A DNA stretch of 64,000 nucleotides, from the NCBI GenBank assembly GCA_019753285.1, contig JAIELD010000005.1, positions 1 to 64,000 on the forward strand, in the 5' to 3' direction. The translations under genes and the position numbers were made by a program. Within the stretch, counting starts at the first letter, position 1. Each line of letters begins with the position of its first letter. Positions 44,651-53,726 of this stretch are shown here, piece after piece. The notes beneath the pieces are model-generated. The model did no database searches. It saw only the letters and a program-made list of their open reading frames with translations, and had not been told where the DNA came from. Source of the DNA: Beijerinckiaceae bacterium (GTDB lineage: Bacteria; Pseudomonadota; Alphaproteobacteria; Rhizobiales; Beijerinckiaceae).

Positions 44651-46129
44651 TCAGGCGAGCTTCAGCGCTTTGGCGCGCGGCACCCGCGCCACGACCGGCA
44701 CGCCGGCGACGAAGGTGAAGATCGAATTCAGCCTGATGCGCTGGTCCAGAAGCTCGGCGAGGAAGGCGAGCCCGCCGCCCATGCCGAAGCCCGCAACGAG
44801 GCCGGCAAGCATGTAGAGCAGCGCGCCGGGGCCGACCGGCGAGGTCGGCTCGACCGGCGGGTCGATCATCTTGATGCGCTCCGGCGCTTCGAACTTGCCG
44901 AGAGCGCCTGTGACGCGCGCCATCTCGAAGCGTTTCGACAGCGCCTCGTAGGTTTCGCGCGCCGCAGCAATGGCCCGCTCGAGCTGCTGCTGCTCCTGCT
45001 CGATCGGAGCGAATTGCGACATGGTGTGCTGGAGATCGGCCAGCGTCTTCCTGATCTGCGTCACGTCCTGCTGCAGCGCGATCCGGCGGGCCTGCATGTC
45101 CTGCAGCCGCCCGATCTGCGAAACGAGGAGCGCCGGCTGGGTCTTCGAGCCATTGACGGTTGGGTTGCCGCTTTCGTCGATCTGGACGGACGATCCTGCC
45201 GCCATGTTCCACAAGCGGTCGAGATCGGTGTCCTTCAGCGCCTGGCTCGCCTCGATCAGGCTGCGGCGCTCGTCCTGCAGGCGCTTCAGCTTGCGCTCGG
45301 CGGCCTGCACTTCCGAATGCTCCTCCGTGTAACGCGTGCGCAGCGCGGTGAGTTCGCTGGACGTCGCGACGATCGACTCCTCGAGCCGCCCGATCACCGG
45401 ATTGGTGCTGGCAAGGCGGCCGCGCATGTCTTCGAAGGCGGCATCCGCGGCGGCGAGTTCCATGGTGCGCTCTTCGAGCTTCTGCTGCAGGGCGCCGAGA
45501 CGGCTGACATTGGCGGCGTAGATCGCAGGCAGCTTGTCGGCGTGCTTGGTCTTGAACAGCGAATAATCGCGCTCCGCTTTCTCCAGCGCGGCGCGGCGGG
45601 TGCCGAGCTGGCTGTCTAGGAAGGTCTGGCTGTCGACGATGGCGCTCTGCTCTGGCGAAAGCAGCCTATCGACGAAGCGCCGCGTCACGGCGATGAGGAT
45701 GGGCAGCAGATTGCCCGGCCTGCGGTCGCTGACCCTGATCTCGATAAGGTCGCTGCCGATGAGCCGCACGCTCGTCGTGGTCTTGAGGCGCTGGATCAGG
45801 CTGAGGCGATCCTCCGGCGCGGTCTTCGCGTCGATGAGTCCGACATCGCGCAGGACCTGGTCGAGCACGTGCTCGCTGTGCAGCAGCGCATCGAGCGCCT
45901 GGATGCGGTCCTTGACGTTGGGGCCGATCGCCAGATCGTTGAGGAAGGGATTGAGCTTCGATGGTTCCTGCACGAGGAGCGTCGTGCGGGCTTCGTAGAC
46001 GCGCGGCAGCACGAAGGATGCGAACAGCGCGATGAACGGCATGATGAGCGCCGGCACGACGATGAGCACGCGACGCCGCCAGGCCGCCGCGATGAGCGTC
46101 ATCATGATTTCGGCGGGTTCGCGAACCAT
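44651..46129 (-). CDS. Wzz/GumC-type polysaccharide co-polymerase (no kinase domain)
   Basis: A 492-residue inner-membrane protein. The N-terminal membrane helix (VLIVVPALIMPFIALFASFV) and VYEARTTLLVQEPSKLNPFL belong to the Wzz domain. A long periplasmic coiled coil (about 150-400) follows. The C-terminal helix is preceded by the Pro-rich MIDPPVEPTSPVGPGALLYM (GNVR-type), then GMGGGLAFLAELLDQRIRLN. It sets chain length or forms the export conduit with the SLBB protein. The tyrosine-kinase half is absent; a separate CpsD-like protein is encoded at 59.9-60.6 kb. Confidence 0.92.
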   Translation of the reverse strand: MVREPAEIMMTLIAAAWRRRVLIVVPALIMPFIALFASFVLPRVYEARTTLLVQEPSKLNPFLNDLAIGPNVKDRIQALDALLHSEHVLDQVLRDVGLIDAKTAPEDRLSLIQRLKTTTSVRLIGSDLIEIRVSDRRPGNLLPILIAVTRRFVDRLLSPEQSAIVDSQTFLDSQLGTRRAALEKAERDYSLFKTKHADKLPAIYAANVSRLGALQQKLEERTMELAAADAAFEDMRGRLASTNPVIGRLEESIVATSSELTALRTRYTEEHSEVQAAERKLKRLQDERRSLIEASQALKDTDLDRLWNMAAGSSVQIDESGNPTVNGSKTQPALLVSQIGRLQDMQARRIALQQDVTQIRKTLADLQHTMSQFAPIEQEQQQLERAIAAARETYEALSKRFEMARVTGALGKFEAPERIKMIDPPVEPTSPVGPGALLYMLAGLVAGFGMGGGLAFLAELLDQRIRLNSIFTFVAGVPVVARVPRAKALKLA

Positions 46130-46193
46130 CTCTACCCTTCGTCAGCCTCCGGACCATGAGGAAAGCTGCACCGCGCAGCATGGCGCGGCGCGG

Positions 46194-47285
46194 CTATCTC
46201 TCGGAATTTACAACGAACATCCTTACGGACTCGTTAGGAAGGGCGGGGTCGAACCGGCGGATGACCTCGAAACCAGGCGGCACCTGCTGCGACACGGCCT
46301 GCGCCCGCTGGTTGGCGTGCAGGAGCCGCACATAGGCCTCGCCTTCGCCGCCGAGACCCACGGCCATCACGAGCTTCGCGCCCTTCTGCTTCAGGAAAGG
46401 CTGGACGAGCGCCGCGACCGATTTCTGGCCCGAGACGGGCAGCGTCACGGAGCCCTTCTCGAACTGGATGAAGGTCAGCGGCGTTGCCGGCGTGAATTCG
46501 GCTCCGGCCGGGGCTGGCACGGAGCCGGTGGCGTCCGGCTGCCCCGCCTCGACCCGTGCGGGCTGCACGACCTGCCGCGCGCGAAGCCGCTCGACCGCCT
46601 CCATCAACGCTTTGGGATCGCTTGCCGGCCGCACCGCTTCAGGAGCAGGGTCCGGCGGCTGAAAGCCGCTCGGCTGTCCGGCGTAGGGCGGGGGCGAAAA
46701 GGCAGCCGAGCGCGGATAGCTCGCGACCGGGGCGGGCGGCCCGCCCTGCTGCGGCTGATAGGGGTTTGCGTAGGGCGCGCCGGCCGCGACCGGAGCCGGC
46801 CCGTCGAGACGGTAGGTCTTCGGCCTGCCCTCGTCGAGCCTCGCTGCGTCGCCGGGCATCTCGGAGGTGGCCGCCGCACGCGACTTGGCCCGCGCCAGCA
46901 ATGCCAGCGCCGCCGCATGCCGATCGCCGGGCGCTGCGGCGCGAGGATCAGGGAGCCTGTCGGCAGCGACGCTTGCGTTTTTTTGCGTCAGCACTTTCGA
47001 GCCGTCGACCGTCTGCAGCGTCGATTTCGCAATCGCGCCGCTGGCCGGCGCGCCGGACTTTCCGTCCTGCGCCCGCGCAGCGCGCGCCTGATCCGCCAGC
47101 GCCTGCAGGGTTGGCCCGGTGACGCGGCCGTCCTGCTGCGGCAGGGTCTGCCCTGCCGTGATCCGCTCGTCGCCCGCCTCGTTCAGGCCAGCGCCAGGGA
47201 TGAGCGAGCACGCCGTGAGCAACGAGCCGAGTGACGCTACCGCCAACACTCTCTTCGTTAAGGTTAACCTCGTCGGATGGGCCAT
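46194..47285 (-). CDS. Lipoprotein with OmpA-like C-terminal region
   Basis: About 363 residues. The signal peptide has a lipobox (LLTACS), so the mature protein starts with a lipid-modified Cys. The middle (about 35-250) is a Pro/Ala-rich low-complexity linker. The C-terminal ~100 residues (TFIQFEKGSVTLPVSGQKSV, LKQKGAKLVMAVGLGGEGEA, YVRLLHANQRAQAVSQQVPP) are laid out like an OmpA/peptidoglycan-binding domain, although key residues diverge. It probably anchors envelope layers near the export machinery. It lies upstream of the Wzz-type gene on the same strand. Confidence 0.8.
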   Translation of the reverse strand: MAHPTRLTLTKRVLAVASLGSLLTACSLIPGAGLNEAGDERITAGQTLPQQDGRVTGPTLQALADQARAARAQDGKSGAPASGAIAKSTLQTVDGSKVLTQKNASVAADRLPDPRAAAPGDRHAAALALLARAKSRAAATSEMPGDAARLDEGRPKTYRLDGPAPVAAGAPYANPYQPQQGGPPAPVASYPRSAAFSPPPYAGQPSGFQPPDPAPEAVRPASDPKALMEAVERLRARQVVQPARVEAGQPDATGSVPAPAGAEFTPATPLTFIQFEKGSVTLPVSGQKSVAALVQPFLKQKGAKLVMAVGLGGEGEAYVRLLHANQRAQAVSQQVPPGFEVIRRFDPALPNESVRMFVVNSER

Positions 47286-47315
47286 GATGCACCTCTTGCC
47301 TTCCAAAGGTCGTCG

Positions 47316-50192
47316 TCAGTTCGTGTGTCGGGCGAGATCGATGATGGAGTCACGGAGCGCCGCCATGCGGGCGTCGTCAAACCGTTCCGCGATGGCGAAG
47401 CTCGACCCGAGTTCACCCTTGATGCGCTGGAGCAGCGCGCGGGCGTCCGGCTCCTGCCGCGTTTCGAGCCAGAGCAGCCAGCGCTGGTCTATGACGCCTT
47501 CCGCCATCTCCAGCACCTTGGCGTTCATGTCGGGCTGAGCCGGGCAGAGCTCCATGCTCGGGTAGAACATCTGCGCGTCACCCTCGCGCCCATCGGTCGG
47601 GTCGAACGGATCGGCGGTCGGAAGCCTTGCATGCCACTGCACGTAATGGCGGGCTGGCGTGTTCCAGAGCCAGAGCCCGGCGGTGAAGCGATACTGCTCG
47701 GTATTGTAGAGCCAGGGTTCCACGCCCTTGGCTGCGATGTCGGCGAGGTCCGGCGCATCGATGCCGTAGCCGCCGTTGACGATGGCGACGTCGAACAGCG
47801 GGATGAGGGCCCTGTCGGCCTTGTTGTTGAGATGGGCGGTCAGCCGGATGCCTGGCGCGCCGGCTCTCAGCGCCTTGATCCAGCCCTTGAGATCGCCGCC
47901 GGCCATATCCGGGTTGCTCGGCTCATCCGCGACACTCCAGAGCAGCCGCTCGTAGCCCTTGTCGATGAAGCGCTGCTCGATATCGGCGATCGACTGGACG
48001 CTGCCTGTCAGGCCCTGGCTCGAAAAGGCACGCCCCGCTCCGGCATAGGCCATCATCGGCAGACGCGTGCCGGCCTGCATGGCGATCTGCGCATCGCGCA
48101 TCAGGTCGTCGTTGCGGTTGAAGACCGGGGTCGACAGCCCCGGCGCGTTGCCGTCGAGCCCAAAGCGGCCAAGCGTCGCAAGATCGCAGCCCATCTGCCG
48201 CCGACGAACGTCGCCGGGCCAAGAGAACCAGAGGAGGTGCGGCGCCTCGTCGTTGAAGAAGCCGGCTGGCTTTGCGACCGGCGGCAGCTTGACCGGCAGC
48301 ATCTCGACCTGCACGTCGAGCGCTGCGGCGCGGCGTTCGTCGCCGATCGTGATCCGGCCCTTGTAGATGCCGGGCGCGGCGTCGGCCGGCGCCTCGATCC
48401 AGACATCGTAGCGCCGAGGCTCTCCCGGCAGGATGGGGAAGCGCCGCGTCATGCTGCGCAGGCGCTCATCCTTCAGCACGAGAAGGTTCGAGCTCACATT
48501 GGCGCGGTCAAGCTGGCGCTGCGCCGCCCAAACCTGCGTCTTGAGGCCGGCTGGTGAGGACTCCGTCTTCGGCGGCGTGATCGCCACGTCCGGCGTGCTG
48601 ATCGGCTCGGCCGAGGAGACCGCGATGACGGCCCGCGCGCCGGTGCCGGGCGTCAGCGTCAGCCGGAGCGGTGCTCCGGGCTCGCGAGCCGCCGCCCGCT
48701 CATCTGCCGCTATTGCGACCTCATGCGCGGATTTGTGCGGTATGGGCGCGCCGATCGGCCAGATTTCGCGATACCAGCGCGCACGCTGCTCCAGCACCGC
48801 ATCGAGCGCGGCCCGCTGCCCGGCCGGCTCGATCACCATGCCGGATAGGAACATCGCAGCAGGGCTGTCGCCCGCCTGTTCGACGATAATGCCGGCATCG
48901 CCGACTTCGACCTCGGCAGTGATGAGGCCGCCGCGATGCTGTCCGAACGTCGTCCAGGCATCCGCGTTGCCGGAGGGCTCCTGATCGCTCCCCGCGAGAT
49001 AGCGTTGCTTGATCCATTGCGGCGGCGTCAGGCGCTGGTTCAGGACCTCACGGCCATTGATCGAAATCTGCCGCTCGAGCGGATGCGGCAGGCTCTCCCA
49101 CTCGCCGGGGTCCTCGGTCCACAGCGAAACACGGGCAAAACCCTTGGGATAGGGCACGACGACCTTCTGGATGCCGCGCAGACCGTTTGCGACGAGCGGA
49201 TCGGGAGCCGGGCGGCGCATCACGAACATCTGGCCGGTCAGCCTTGGATCTGACGGGCCGACGCGCTCGAAGCCAGACATCAAGGGCGCATCCGGCGCGC
49301 CGAAGCTGAGGCCGATCGCCTTCATCGGCAGGGCCTGCGTCTCGACCAGCTTGAAGCTCGCGATTTCGACGCGGGCCTGGCTGCTGCCGTTGAACATCAT
49401 CATCTTGGCGATGGCGCGATGGTCGACGACCCGGCCATTGACCGTGCGAAGGCCGGAGAGGGGTTTGCGCCACTTGAAAGGCCCCGGCGGCAGCGTACGC
49501 TCCTCGTTGACGCGCGTCGCATAGCTCGTCGACTGCCCATCATCGACGCGCAGGACGACGACGACCGGCGTCGTGCCCGTGACCGTGCCCTCGACCACGA
49601 TCTCGCAATTCTTCAGGCAGTTGCGCAGCGGCGCGGTCGGAACGTCGATCGGCAGCGCGCCGGGCCGTGCGAGCGTGATCGCCGGCGCCGGCTGCGCGTC
49701 GTGGCCGCTTTCGGCAGCGGGCGAAGCCGCAGGCGTCACGGCTGGCCCCTCGCCCGCGCTCGTAGAGGCGCGGCGAATTTCGAAGGCCCGCACCAGAATG
49801 CCGGGCTCGGCGCTCGCCTGAAACAGCAGCACGCGGCTGACCGAGCCGGGATCGATCGCCCGGCCATCCACCGCGCGAAGATCGCTCAGCGATTTGCTGA
49901 TGCTGAACGGCCCGAGCGGAATGTTGAATTCCTCGTTGAAGCGGGTCGCATAGCTTTTCGACTGAGAGTCATCGATGCGTAGCACGGCGATGACGGGCTG
50001 AGAGGCGAGGTTCACGCCTTCAAGGCGCAGCTCGCACTCGTCCTTGCAGGCGCGCATCGCGCTCGCCGGCAACTCCATCGGAAGGGTCCTGGCCTTCGCA
50101 GGCTCCAGCGGCGGAGCGGCGATGGACTGCATCACGAACGGAACGCCGGCAAGCAGCAAAACGCCCATCAACGCCAGCCAATACTTCCGCAT
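47316..50192 (-). CDS. Large periplasmic protein with duplicated N-terminal module and GH123-like catalytic region
   Basis: About 958 residues. The signal peptide is MRKYWLALMGVLLLAGVPFV; the ATG at 50192 has GGAG upstream, while codons at 50213 and 50261 are alternatives. Two copies of a ~103-residue module follow at about 39-141 and 182-284, each with a CxxxCE motif, V(V)LRxDDxQSxSYATR and L..LRxVxGR. The C-terminal half has a GDVRRRQMGCDLATLGRFGL region and LLWSVADEPSNPDM (about residue 754), with the Asp-Glu pair seen in GH123/DUF4091-type glycoside hydrolases. It may trim the exported glycan. The catalytic role is inferred from one motif and context only. Confidence 0.7.
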   Translation of the reverse strand: MRKYWLALMGVLLLAGVPFVMQSIAAPPLEPAKARTLPMELPASAMRACKDECELRLEGVNLASQPVIAVLRIDDSQSKSYATRFNEEFNIPLGPFSISKSLSDLRAVDGRAIDPGSVSRVLLFQASAEPGILVRAFEIRRASTSAGEGPAVTPAASPAAESGHDAQPAPAITLARPGALPIDVPTAPLRNCLKNCEIVVEGTVTGTTPVVVVLRVDDGQSTSYATRVNEERTLPPGPFKWRKPLSGLRTVNGRVVDHRAIAKMMMFNGSSQARVEIASFKLVETQALPMKAIGLSFGAPDAPLMSGFERVGPSDPRLTGQMFVMRRPAPDPLVANGLRGIQKVVVPYPKGFARVSLWTEDPGEWESLPHPLERQISINGREVLNQRLTPPQWIKQRYLAGSDQEPSGNADAWTTFGQHRGGLITAEVEVGDAGIIVEQAGDSPAAMFLSGMVIEPAGQRAALDAVLEQRARWYREIWPIGAPIPHKSAHEVAIAADERAAAREPGAPLRLTLTPGTGARAVIAVSSAEPISTPDVAITPPKTESSPAGLKTQVWAAQRQLDRANVSSNLLVLKDERLRSMTRRFPILPGEPRRYDVWIEAPADAAPGIYKGRITIGDERRAAALDVQVEMLPVKLPPVAKPAGFFNDEAPHLLWFSWPGDVRRRQMGCDLATLGRFGLDGNAPGLSTPVFNRNDDLMRDAQIAMQAGTRLPMMAYAGAGRAFSSQGLTGSVQSIADIEQRFIDKGYERLLWSVADEPSNPDMAGGDLKGWIKALRAGAPGIRLTAHLNNKADRALIPLFDVAIVNGGYGIDAPDLADIAAKGVEPWLYNTEQYRFTAGLWLWNTPARHYVQWHARLPTADPFDPTDGREGDAQMFYPSMELCPAQPDMNAKVLEMAEGVIDQRWLLWLETRQEPDARALLQRIKGELGSSFAIAERFDDARMAALRDSIIDLARHTN

Positions 50193-50481
50193 CCCTAAAA
50201 AGCTCCGGAACATCGATGTCTCAAGCACCGATCTGAAGGCTGACGGCCCGTTTGCTGCCATGGCGAAGACGACCCGACAATCGGAGCGCGCGTCGTTCGT
50301 TTGCTGCTGCGCAGTCTAGGGAAAATGTCTTTTGATTGTCTTAATCCGCAGCGCAGCATTACCCGCGCAGAACCGTTCAAATACGCTGAAATTTCTGCCT
50401 TTTACCCAATGTTTAGAGAGGGTGACCTAGAGTTGTCACAGGATTGCGGCCCGCCTGCCGCGCTTCGCTGGAGGGGGCAGG

Positions 50482-51759
50482 ATGAGATCGCTTGCGGACG
50501 TGTCAAAGGCACATGGTGATGTCGGGCCTGGCTTCGACACGCTGCGCATCGTCCTTTCGATCGGCGTGGTCGCGACGCACAGTGTCAGCATCAGCTACGG
50601 AACCGCGGTCAGCGATCGTATCCTCCATATGCCGCTTGCCTCGCCCATCAGCGCGATCCTGCCTCTCTTTTTCGCCCTCAGCGGCTATCTCGTCATGGGC
50701 AGCGCCATGCGCACCGCGACGTTGCGGCAGTTCCTGCTGCTCAGGGCGCTGCGCATCGTGCCGGCCCTGGCAACGGAGATCATGCTCTCCGCCCTGCTCA
50801 TCGGGCTGCTGTTCAGCAGTGTCTCGCTCGGCGCATATCTCGCCGACGATCGGCTCCACGCCTATTTCGGCAGCCTGTTCGGGCGCATCAGTCTCTACCT
50901 GCCCGGCGTTTTTTCGGACAACCCGCTTCCGGACATCGTCAATGGCTCGCTCTGGACGATCAATCCCGAGATCTTCTGCTACGTCTTCCTCGGCCTCTGC
51001 CTTTCGACGCGCATACATCGCCATCGCGGCCTGATGCTGGCCTCGTTCTTGGCTCTGCTGGCGGTGTGCATCGTGCTCGACTACCGGCGCAACACCGATC
51101 TTTTCAACGTCTTCTCCTACATCCACGTGCTGATCCTCGCCTTCTCGGCCGGCAACGTGCTCTATCTCTGGCGCGACAGGGTGCCGTATTCGCCGGCATT
51201 GTTCGCGATCTCGCTCGTCGCCGGGCTGACGCTGATCCGCGAGCCCTATCTCGTCTATGTCGCGGTCTGCGGCCTCACCTATTGCGTCGTCTATCTCGGC
51301 TTTCAGCCGCTGTATAAGCCGTCCATCCTCAAGACCGGCGATTATTCCTACGGCATCTATCTCTACGGGTTTCCGATCCAGCAGGCCGTGAGCAACCTCA
51401 TGCCCTGGTCGCGCGAATGGTACTTGAACCTGTTGATTTCATTGCCATTCATCTGCGTCATCGCGGCCGTCTCATGGCATTTCATCGAGAAGCCGGCGCT
51501 GAAGCTGCGCAAGTCGATCGCGCCGGCCGCGAGCGCCCCAACGGCGGAGGAGCCCGAGCCGCTCTGGAAAAGCGCGGCGGTCATCAGCGGCCTGCTCGTC
51601 TATGCCGTGCTGCTCTCGCGCTGGTCCGGCATCAATTCGTTCGACATCACGCTCGTCAACCTCGCCAAATATGCGCTGGCGATCGCGATCCTGACGACGG
51701 GCGGACTCGTGATCTCGCGGCTCAAGGTCTTGCCTGCGCCAAGGGCTGCGCGGGTCTAG
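50482..51759 (+). CDS. Acyltransferase 3 family membrane protein (OafA/YrhL)
   Basis: A 425-residue polytopic protein. It starts with GFDTLRIVLSIGVVATHSVS (family His in helix 1), then ISAILPLFFALSGYLVMGSA, RQFLLLRALRIVPAL, NGSLWTINPEIFCYVFLGLC and the terminal AVSWHFIEKPALKLRKS, the usual end of the acyltransferase core. Two more helices follow. It probably O-acetylates the polysaccharide on the inner membrane. A strong ribosome site (GGAGGGGGCAGG) precedes the ATG. It is divergent from the GH123-like gene and convergent with the next glycosyltransferase. In the 220-bp gap 50262-50481 no confident signal is seen. Confidence 0.92.
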   Translation: MRSLADVSKAHGDVGPGFDTLRIVLSIGVVATHSVSISYGTAVSDRILHMPLASPISAILPLFFALSGYLVMGSAMRTATLRQFLLLRALRIVPALATEIMLSALLIGLLFSSVSLGAYLADDRLHAYFGSLFGRISLYLPGVFSDNPLPDIVNGSLWTINPEIFCYVFLGLCLSTRIHRHRGLMLASFLALLAVCIVLDYRRNTDLFNVFSYIHVLILAFSAGNVLYLWRDRVPYSPALFAISLVAGLTLIREPYLVYVAVCGLTYCVVYLGFQPLYKPSILKTGDYSYGIYLYGFPIQQAVSNLMPWSREWYLNLLISLPFICVIAAVSWHFIEKPALKLRKSIAPAASAPTAEEPEPLWKSAAVISGLLVYAVLLSRWSGINSFDITLVNLAKYALAIAILTTGGLVISRLKVLPAPRAARV

Positions 51760-52910
51760 CGATCGTCGAAGCGCGCCAGAAGCTCTTCGAGCGCGGCGGC
51801 ACGCGCATCCCAGCTTTCATGAGCCACCGCCGCCCGGCGCAGGGAATCGCGGCCCCTGTCCGCCGCAGCGCGCAGAATGGCTGCGGCGTAATCCCCGCCG
51901 TAATCGACCATCTCGATCAAATCGGCGTAGGGCTTCATCGCGTCGAACGTCGGAGCGACGATCGGCGCGCCGACCGCAAGGTATTCGCGCAGCTTCAGGG
52001 GGTTGCTCGCCCTGATCTGCGCCGTGTCGAGGAAGGGCAGCAGCGACACGCTCCAGTGCTGGACGTATCCCGGCAGCGCGGCATGCGGCTTTTCGCCGAG
52101 CAGCGCGACGTTGGGCTCGGCGGCGAGCCGACCGACATCGCAGCGCACAGGGCCAACGAACACGAACCGCCAATCAGGCAGGCTGCGCGCCGCCCGCACC
52201 AGAGCGTCAAAATCGAGCCAGGGGGAGAGGCCGCCGTAATAGCCGGCGATGTTCGGCGCATCCGGCAGGTCTGACGGCCGGGCGGCGGGCTTGGCAAAAA
52301 GCTCGAGATCGACGCCATGCGGAAGCAGAACCGTCCGTTCCGCAGCGAATTTTTCGCATAGCGGCTGGCTGCAGGCGAGGATGAGATCGACGCGCGACGC
52401 GAGCCGGCGCTCCATGCCGCTCACCGGCGCATGATCGACGCCGGCGAGCCCGGAAAAATCATCGCCGCAATAATAAACGGCTGCCCGCTCGCCAAGCGCG
52501 CCGAGCACGCTGAGAGCCGTCGGCAGCGAAGTCCACAGAATGGGCCGGCTGATGCCGCGCCGCGCCATCTCGGCGCGCAGCTGGGCCGAGAGGCTGGCGC
52601 GGTTGAATGCTTCGGCGAGCTGGCTGCCCGGCCACGGCACGGCGCGCGGCGCAAGCACCGAGAGCCGCTCCGGCCGCTCCACCTCTGCACGCCCGGCGCC
52701 TGCCTGCTTGAGACCTGTCATGCGCAGGGCCTTGTCCGCGAGGCGGCCCATATCGGCGAGGCTGAGCGAGGGCCGTCTGAGGCCGATCGAATTGACCCAG
52801 ATAACATTCCGCCGCCGCGCGAGGCGCGACAGGAGATGCTGCGTCGAGCTTGGATGCCGGCCCCAATCCTCCGCGAAAGCGACGAGCGCGGCCGGGGCGT
52901 CGCGCGCCAT
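51756..52910 (-). CDS. Glycosyltransferase (GT4-like)
   Basis: A 384-residue protein with two Rossmann-like halves. The N-terminal half shows FAEDWGRHPSSTQHLLSRLA, VIWVNSIGLRRPSL and AAVYYCGDDFSGLAGVDH. The C-terminal half shows IAGYYGGLSPWLDFDALVRA, WRFVFVGPV and NPLKLREYLAVGAPIVAP, the donor-site region of GT4/GT1-type enzymes. It would add a sugar to the lipid-linked repeat unit. It is translationally coupled to the upstream acetyltransferase gene. Confidence 0.88.
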   Translation of the reverse strand: MARDAPAALVAFAEDWGRHPSSTQHLLSRLARRRNVIWVNSIGLRRPSLSLADMGRLADKALRMTGLKQAGAGRAEVERPERLSVLAPRAVPWPGSQLAEAFNRASLSAQLRAEMARRGISRPILWTSLPTALSVLGALGERAAVYYCGDDFSGLAGVDHAPVSGMERRLASRVDLILACSQPLCEKFAAERTVLLPHGVDLELFAKPAARPSDLPDAPNIAGYYGGLSPWLDFDALVRAARSLPDWRFVFVGPVRCDVGRLAAEPNVALLGEKPHAALPGYVQHWSVSLLPFLDTAQIRASNPLKLREYLAVGAPIVAPTFDAMKPYADLIEMVDYGGDYAAAILRAAADRGRDSLRRAAVAHESWDARAAALEELLARFDDR

Positions 52911-53683
52911 CAGGCGACGCGTCCGAGCGCCTTGATCTCGGCGCGCAGCCTGTCGGTCGCCGCGTCGCCCTCGCCGCTCGCTATCGAACGCTTGACGGTG
53001 GCCGGAACGCCGGCCGCCAGCACGAAGGGCGGCAAATCCTTCGTCACCACGCTTCCGGCCGCGACGATCGTGCCGCGCCCGATGGTGACCCCCGCCGAGA
53101 CCGTCACACCGGTCGCGAGCCAGACATCGTCCTCAATGACGATGTCGCCGATCTGATCCTCCGTATCCGGCAGGCCTGCAGCACGGTTCGTGGCGTCGAT
53201 CGGATGGCCGGCATAGCCTGCAAGAAACGCCCGCCCCGCGATGCGGACATTGTTGCCGATGACGATGCGCCGCCCGACGGCGAGCGTCGTCTGCCAGCCT
53301 ATGTCGCAATTGTCGCCGACGAGGAGGACGGGCTTCTCCGCGCCGCTCGTGCGCCCCGTGATGGTGATGTTGCCGGAGACACGGCAACGTTCGCCAAGTC
53401 GCATTTCGGGCGCGCCGAGCACCAGCGGAATGCCGCTGTAAAGGTAGAGTTTTGGCGCGGGCTTCAGGAGCTGCGACTGGAAGAGCGGTGTATGCCACAG
53501 GATGCGCGCCGCATTGGCCACAGCCGCCCTCAGCATGACGTGCAGCCGATAGAGCGCGGCATGGACGCCCGGAATGACCGGGAACGAGACGTTGCGCAGG
53601 CCCAATGCCGCGCCATGGACGAAGCGGGCGAGCGGGCTCTGCCGGGCCTTTGCCCAAGCGCGCAAACGGCGGATCGTGATCAT
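52910..53683 (-). CDS. Hexapeptide-repeat O-acetyltransferase (WcaF/LbpX-like)
   Basis: A 257-residue protein. A helical N-terminal part of ~85 residues precedes a left-handed beta-helix built of hexapeptide repeats (RVSGNITITGRT, VLLVGDNCDIGWQTTLAVGR, IVIGNNVRIAGRAFLAGYAG, IVIEDDVWLATGVTVSAGVT, TIVAAGSVVTKDLPPFVLAA). GHPIDATN supplies the usual catalytic-type His. It probably acetylates a sugar of the surface glycan in the cytoplasm. It lies between the flippase and glycosyltransferase genes. Confidence 0.9.
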   Translation of the reverse strand: MITIRRLRAWAKARQSPLARFVHGAALGLRNVSFPVIPGVHAALYRLHVMLRAAVANAARILWHTPLFQSQLLKPAPKLYLYSGIPLVLGAPEMRLGERCRVSGNITITGRTSGAEKPVLLVGDNCDIGWQTTLAVGRRIVIGNNVRIAGRAFLAGYAGHPIDATNRAAGLPDTEDQIGDIVIEDDVWLATGVTVSAGVTIGRGTIVAAGSVVTKDLPPFVLAAGVPATVKRSIASGEGDAATDRLRAEIKALGRVA

Positions 53684-53726
53684 CGGGCTGCCCCGCCTTT
53701 CGGTCGGCTGTGGAACGGTCGGTCGG

